Part shown: one piece after another, positions 59,397-64,000 of the stretch | Layout of the letters: every line of letters starts with the position of its first letter | How positions within the stretch are numbered: position 1 is the first letter of the stretch | From: Polynucleobacter victoriensis | Lineage (GTDB): Bacteria; Pseudomonadota; Gammaproteobacteria; Burkholderiales; Burkholderiaceae | Length of the DNA stretch: 64,000 nt | Assembly: GCF_900187875.1 (NCBI RefSeq) | Contig: NZ_FYEX01000002.1 | Span: 310,001-374,000, forward strand | Reading direction: 5' to 3' | Notes under the pieces: generated by a model | What the model saw: the letters and a program-made list of their open reading frames with translations, nothing else | The model's database searches: none | Told to the model about the DNA's origin: nothing | Position numbers and translations under genes: made by a program

Positions 59397-60233
59397 GTGA
59401 CAAAAAAAGATATAACTGACCAAAAACACGAGATTAGGCCTACTCAATCAATTGAGCTACTCAAGGAATTACACATCCTCACCCGAGACGGCAAACTCAA
59501 TCAAGATACCAGGCGCAAACTCAAGCAGGTTTACCACTTAGTTCAGTTCATTGAACCTTTACTCAAAGAAGTTCTCGCAAAAAAAGATCACTTATCGATT
59601 GTCGACCATGGCGCTGGCAAGTCTTATTTGGGATTCATTCTGAATGACTTGTTTTGCAAGTTGCAAAGTCAGCCATCCACTATTTACGGTATTGAAGTTC
59701 GTGAAGAGCTGGTTAAGAAATCTCAAGAGTTGGCAGCACGTTTAGATTTTAAAAATATGTCTTTTCTGCACTTAAGCGCAGAAGACTCCCTGCAGTCTGA
59801 TTTATTACCAGATGAAATCGATGTCGTGACAGCTTTACATGCGTGCAATACCGCCACGGATGATGCCATTCGCTTTGCATTAACCAAGAAAGCTCAGCAT
59901 GTTGTTTTAGTGCCTTGCTGCCAAGCAGAAGTTGCTGCCACCCTCAGAAAAATAAAAGCTCAATCACTTAAAAATGAGCTCTCTGAAATTTGGCGCCACC
60001 CCATACATACACGAGAGTTTGGTAGTCACATCACCAACGTATTGCGCTGCCTACAATTAGAGTCTCACGGCTACGATGTTACGGTCACAGAATTAGTAGG
60101 ATGGGAACATTCTATGAAGAACGAATTAATCATTGCCACGCAAAAGAATTTGCCAGGCAAAAAAGCCCGGGACAGAAAAACTAAGCTTTTGGAAGAGATT
60201 GGTTTAAGTAGCCTAGAAGAACGGTTTGCTTAG
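59397..60233 (+). CDS. Class I SAM-dependent methyltransferase (Methyltransf_32-like)
   Basis: A 278-residue protein with a Rossmann methyltransferase fold: motif I VDHGAGK (residues 69-75), acidic end of strand 2 at Glu100 (IYGIEVREEL), and a distinctive ALHACNTATDDAI (146-158) followed by LVPCCQ (171-176). This pattern, with paired cysteines, matches the Methyltransf_32 group that includes the eukaryotic METTL25 and GSTCD proteins. The substrate is unknown; RNA or protein is possible. GTG start. It stands alone between prfC and ygiD. Confidence 0.8.
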   Translation: MTKKDITDQKHEIRPTQSIELLKELHILTRDGKLNQDTRRKLKQVYHLVQFIEPLLKEVLAKKDHLSIVDHGAGKSYLGFILNDLFCKLQSQPSTIYGIEVREELVKKSQELAARLDFKNMSFLHLSAEDSLQSDLLPDEIDVVTALHACNTATDDAIRFALTKKAQHVVLVPCCQAEVAATLRKIKAQSLKNELSEIWRHPIHTREFGSHITNVLRCLQLESHGYDVTVTELVGWEHSMKNELIIATQKNLPGKKARDRKTKLLEEIGLSSLEERFA

Positions 60234-60257
60234 CTCGCTTAGAGTAGCTTAGTTAAC

Positions 60258-61058
60258 TTAACCGAATTTAAATGAGAGCATGCTAATAGAACCAATATCA
60301 ATCCCATCGGTGATGATCTCAATAGCATCTTCACTGTCTTGCAGGCCCAAAGCGTACATAGCAGGCCAGTAATGCTCCCAGGTAGGGTTAGAGATCAAAG
60401 CATCTTCCCCAAATAGCTCTGGATTAATGAGAGCATCATGACGCCCAGCAAGTAACTCAGTCTTAAAAAAATCATTAAAGCGAGTTGCCCATGGATACAG
60501 CTGGTTACCCGAAAAATCAACCAATCTCAAGTTATGAACCACATTGCCACTAGCGGCAATTAGGATCCCTTCTTCTCGCAAACCCTTTAATTCTTTTGCG
60601 AGCTCATAATGCTCTTTTGAGCTTAATCTCATATCTAAGCTTAGCTGCACAACTGGAACATCTGCGTTGGGATACACACTTTTTAGTACCGCCCATGTAC
60701 CATGATCCAAGCCCCAATCCTGGTGATCTAACTCAACGTTTCGACTGGTCACAAGCTCCTTCACTCGCTTTGCCAATCCTATACTTCCTGGCGCCGGGTA
60801 TTGCACGTCAAAAAGTTTTTGTGGAAAACCACCAAAGTCATGAATAGTTTCAGGATATTCCATAGCGGTCACTGAAGTTCCCTCAGTCAACCAATGCGCC
60901 GAGATGGCTAAGATGGCCTTGGGCTTAGGCAAGGATTTGCCCAATTGTTCCCATGCTTGAGAATAAATATTGGATTCAATGGCGTACATCGGATTGCCAT
61001 GCCCTAAAAAAACTACAGGCATTTTTTTAGAATTTGATTTCATGGGATGATTGTCCAT
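60258..61058 (-). CDS. ygiD: 4,5-DOPA dioxygenase extradiol (YgiD/DODA family)
   Basis: A 266-residue ring-cleaving dioxygenase of the class III LigB superfamily. Metal-site histidines appear in VFLGHGNPMY, AISAHWLTEG and the DHGTWAVL segment. In E. coli, YgiD cleaves L-DOPA between carbons 4 and 5; the natural substrate here may be another catechol. The likely start is the ATG at 61058 or one five codons later. It is a single gene after hupB. Confidence 0.9.
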   Translation of the reverse strand: MDNHPMKSNSKKMPVVFLGHGNPMYAIESNIYSQAWEQLGKSLPKPKAILAISAHWLTEGTSVTAMEYPETIHDFGGFPQKLFDVQYPAPGSIGLAKRVKELVTSRNVELDHQDWGLDHGTWAVLKSVYPNADVPVVQLSLDMRLSSKEHYELAKELKGLREEGILIAASGNVVHNLRLVDFSGNQLYPWATRFNDFFKTELLAGRHDALINPELFGEDALISNPTWEHYWPAMYALGLQDSEDAIEIITDGIDIGSISMLSFKFG

Positions 61059-61090
61059 GAAATTGCCTAATCTGTAGAAAGTCTAGGCAA

Positions 61091-61120
61091 TAAAAAAGGC
61101 TGCCTAAGCAGCCTTTTTTA
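61091..61120 (-). terminator. Terminator of hupB
   Basis: A 12-bp stem AAAAAAGGCTGC/GCAGCCTTTTTT (61092-61103 and 61108-61119) with a four-base loop, 18 bases after the HU stop. T runs on both strands allow use from either side. Confidence 0.88.
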
Positions 61121-61137
61121 TTCTCACGAATGAGGAA

Positions 61138-61419
61138 TTACTTGCGCTTGTTAACAGCGTCTTTAAATGCTTTACCAGCTGTGAACTTAACTGTTTTAGC
61201 AGCTGCAATCTTGATTGCTTCGCCAGTTTTTGGGTTACGGCCTGTACGTGCAGCACGCTTGCCTGAACCAAATGTACCAAAACCGATCAATTGAACTTTG
61301 TCACCTTTAGTAACTGCTTTAATGATTGTCTCGATTGATGTGTTTAAAACACGTTCTGCAGATGCTTTAGAAATGTCTGCATCTTTTGCAATTTTTTCTA
61401 CTAATTCAGCTTTATTCAT
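61138..61419 (-). CDS. hupB: DNA-binding protein HU
   Basis: A 93-residue HU-family nucleoid protein that bends DNA without strong sequence preference. The signature [22 protein letters not shown] forms the DNA-gripping arm. The length, three residues above the 90 of E. coli HU, is normal for betaproteobacteria. It starts at ATG with AAAGG upstream. The 5' region (61420-61613) contains a large inverted repeat. Confidence 0.96.
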   Translation of the reverse strand: MNKAELVEKIAKDADISKASAERVLNTSIETIIKAVTKGDKVQLIGFGTFGSGKRAARTGRNPKTGEAIKIAAAKTVKFTAGKAFKDAVNKRK

Positions 61420-61451
61420 TATTAACCTTTCAACATTGAAACTGGGAATAT

Positions 61452-61496
61452 ATACAAAGGATTTTTAATTTTTTAAAAAACTAAGAACCTTTGTAT
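61452..61496 (-). promoter_or_regulatory. Inverted repeat with A/T tract upstream of hupB
   Basis: Nine-bp arms ATACAAAGG and CCTTTGTAT (61452-61460 and 61488-61496) flank a 27-base spacer containing TTTTTTAAAAAA (61469-61480). It stands 33 to 77 bases before the hupB start, in the promoter or leader zone. It could be bent DNA, an operator or an mRNA hairpin; no -10/-35 pair is certain. Confidence 0.4.
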
Positions 61497-61613
61497 TGCT
61501 TGTATTAAAGCACAGAATCTACCTGTGAGCCAGTATTTATATGAATATTTAGGGTTTAACCTATGCCCCATCTTGGTTCGAGGCAAAGTGTTCTAAAAAG
61601 AGTCAACAATTCA

Positions 61614-63633
<2,020 letters not shown>

Positions 63634-63634
63634 C

Positions 63635-64000
63635 TTAGTTATCGCTAGAGCCACGTACCAAGATGTCACGATTGCCGTTACTACCCATCTTTGAAACTAA
63701 GCCAGCACGCTCCATGTCTTCTAATAATCTAGCGGCACGGTTGTAACCAATTCTCAAGTGTCTTTGCACCAAAGAAATTGAAGCGCGTTTGTTTTCTAAA
63801 ATAATGGCAACCGCTTGATCATAGAGAGGATCCGCTTCACCACTGGCCGAAGCCTCACCACCAAAACCACTATCACTCTCAGATTGAGGCTCTAAGATTG
63901 ATTCGATGTAATTTGGTTCGCCATGCTTTTCTTTTAACCAAGTGACCACGCGATGCACTTCATCGTCAGTAACAAAAGCACCATGTACACGAATAGGTAG
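63635..64000 (-). CDS. ftsK: DNA translocase FtsK, C-terminal part only
   Basis: The right window edge cuts this gene; only the last 121 codons are present. The end of the motor domain (LPIRVHGAFVTDDEVHRVVTWL) is followed by an acidic/Ser linker and the winged-helix gamma domain (LYDQAVAIILENKRASISLVQRHLRIGYNRAARLLEDMERAGLVS). That domain reads KOPS sequences and activates XerCD at dif. Stop is one base before lolA. Confidence 0.93.
   Translation of the reverse strand, partial: LPIRVHGAFVTDDEVHRVVTWLKEKHGEPNYIESILEPQSESDSGFGGEASASGEADPLYDQAVAIILENKRASISLVQRHLRIGYNRAARLLEDMERAGLVSKMGSNGNRDILVRGSSDN

Noticed and set aside
52063..61120. Similar GGCTGCC hairpins after the phosphohexomutase gene and hupB, considered as a repeat family
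   Set aside because: Both are ordinary GC-stem terminators; two short similar stems are not enough to claim a dispersed repeat.

Overview
The window looks like a core-genome segment of a free-living freshwater betaproteobacterium of the Burkholderiaceae, most likely Polynucleobacter or a close relative. The reasons are moderate-to-low G+C, an unfused 14-gene nuo operon (nuoC and nuoD separate) followed by DUF2818 and Nudix genes, the ilvI-ilvH-ilvC-psd-pssA-leuA cluster, an ECF sigma-DUF3619-DUF3106-RDD module, and a Bug-type binding protein. This placement rests on gene order and protein families, not on a database search. No phage, insertion sequence, integrase or CRISPR array was seen. No stretch longer than 300 bases lacks a gene.

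Left edge, 1-8 kb: the N-terminal part of mmsA (minus), a small lipoprotein, a DUF1178 protein, then a plus-strand heavy-metal RND efflux operon (outer-membrane channel, adaptor, pump) that ends in an overlapping PII-like gene. This operon sits between genes of the opposite strand that I expect to be neighbours elsewhere, and it is the most accessory-looking part of the window.

8-28.5 kb (all minus): rpsO, pnp, a quinone oxidoreductase, tpiA, secG, tRNA-Leu(GAG), nuoA to nuoN, DUF2818 and a Nudix ADP-ribose pyrophosphatase. This block encodes respiratory complex I and the genes transcribed ahead of it. The rpsO-pnp junction carries hairpins placed like those of the E. coli RNase III/PNPase autoregulation site.

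28.6-35.2 kb (minus): branched-chain amino-acid genes ilvI, ilvH, ilvC, then psd and pssA (phosphatidylethanolamine synthesis), then leuA. Between pssA and leuA there is a full transcription attenuator: a 22-codon peptide rich in leucine codons, mutually exclusive hairpins and an intrinsic terminator.

35.4-41.6 kb: the ECF sigma operon (plus), a group II truncated haemoglobin, a large FtsX-type ABC permease, a Bug solute-binding protein and tRNA-Arg(ACG). 41.8-49 kb: greB, the stringent-response and nucleotide cluster yicC-gmk-rpoZ-spoT, the divergent rph-rdgB-hemW operon, and tRNA-Ser(UGA). 49-54 kb: pgi, a phosphomannomutase/phosphoglucomutase, panD and three bactofilins. 54-59.3 kb: NAD biosynthesis (nadA-nadC facing nadB) and prfC. 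59.4-64 kb: a class I methyltransferase, a YgiD-type dioxygenase, HU, and ftsK(C-terminal part)-lolA-serS.

The most notable signals are the leu attenuator, the efflux operon with its atypical pump motif, long adaptor N-terminus, candidate operator and PII-like partner, the pnp leader hairpins and the three clustered bactofilins. I did not find a clearly unprecedented system.
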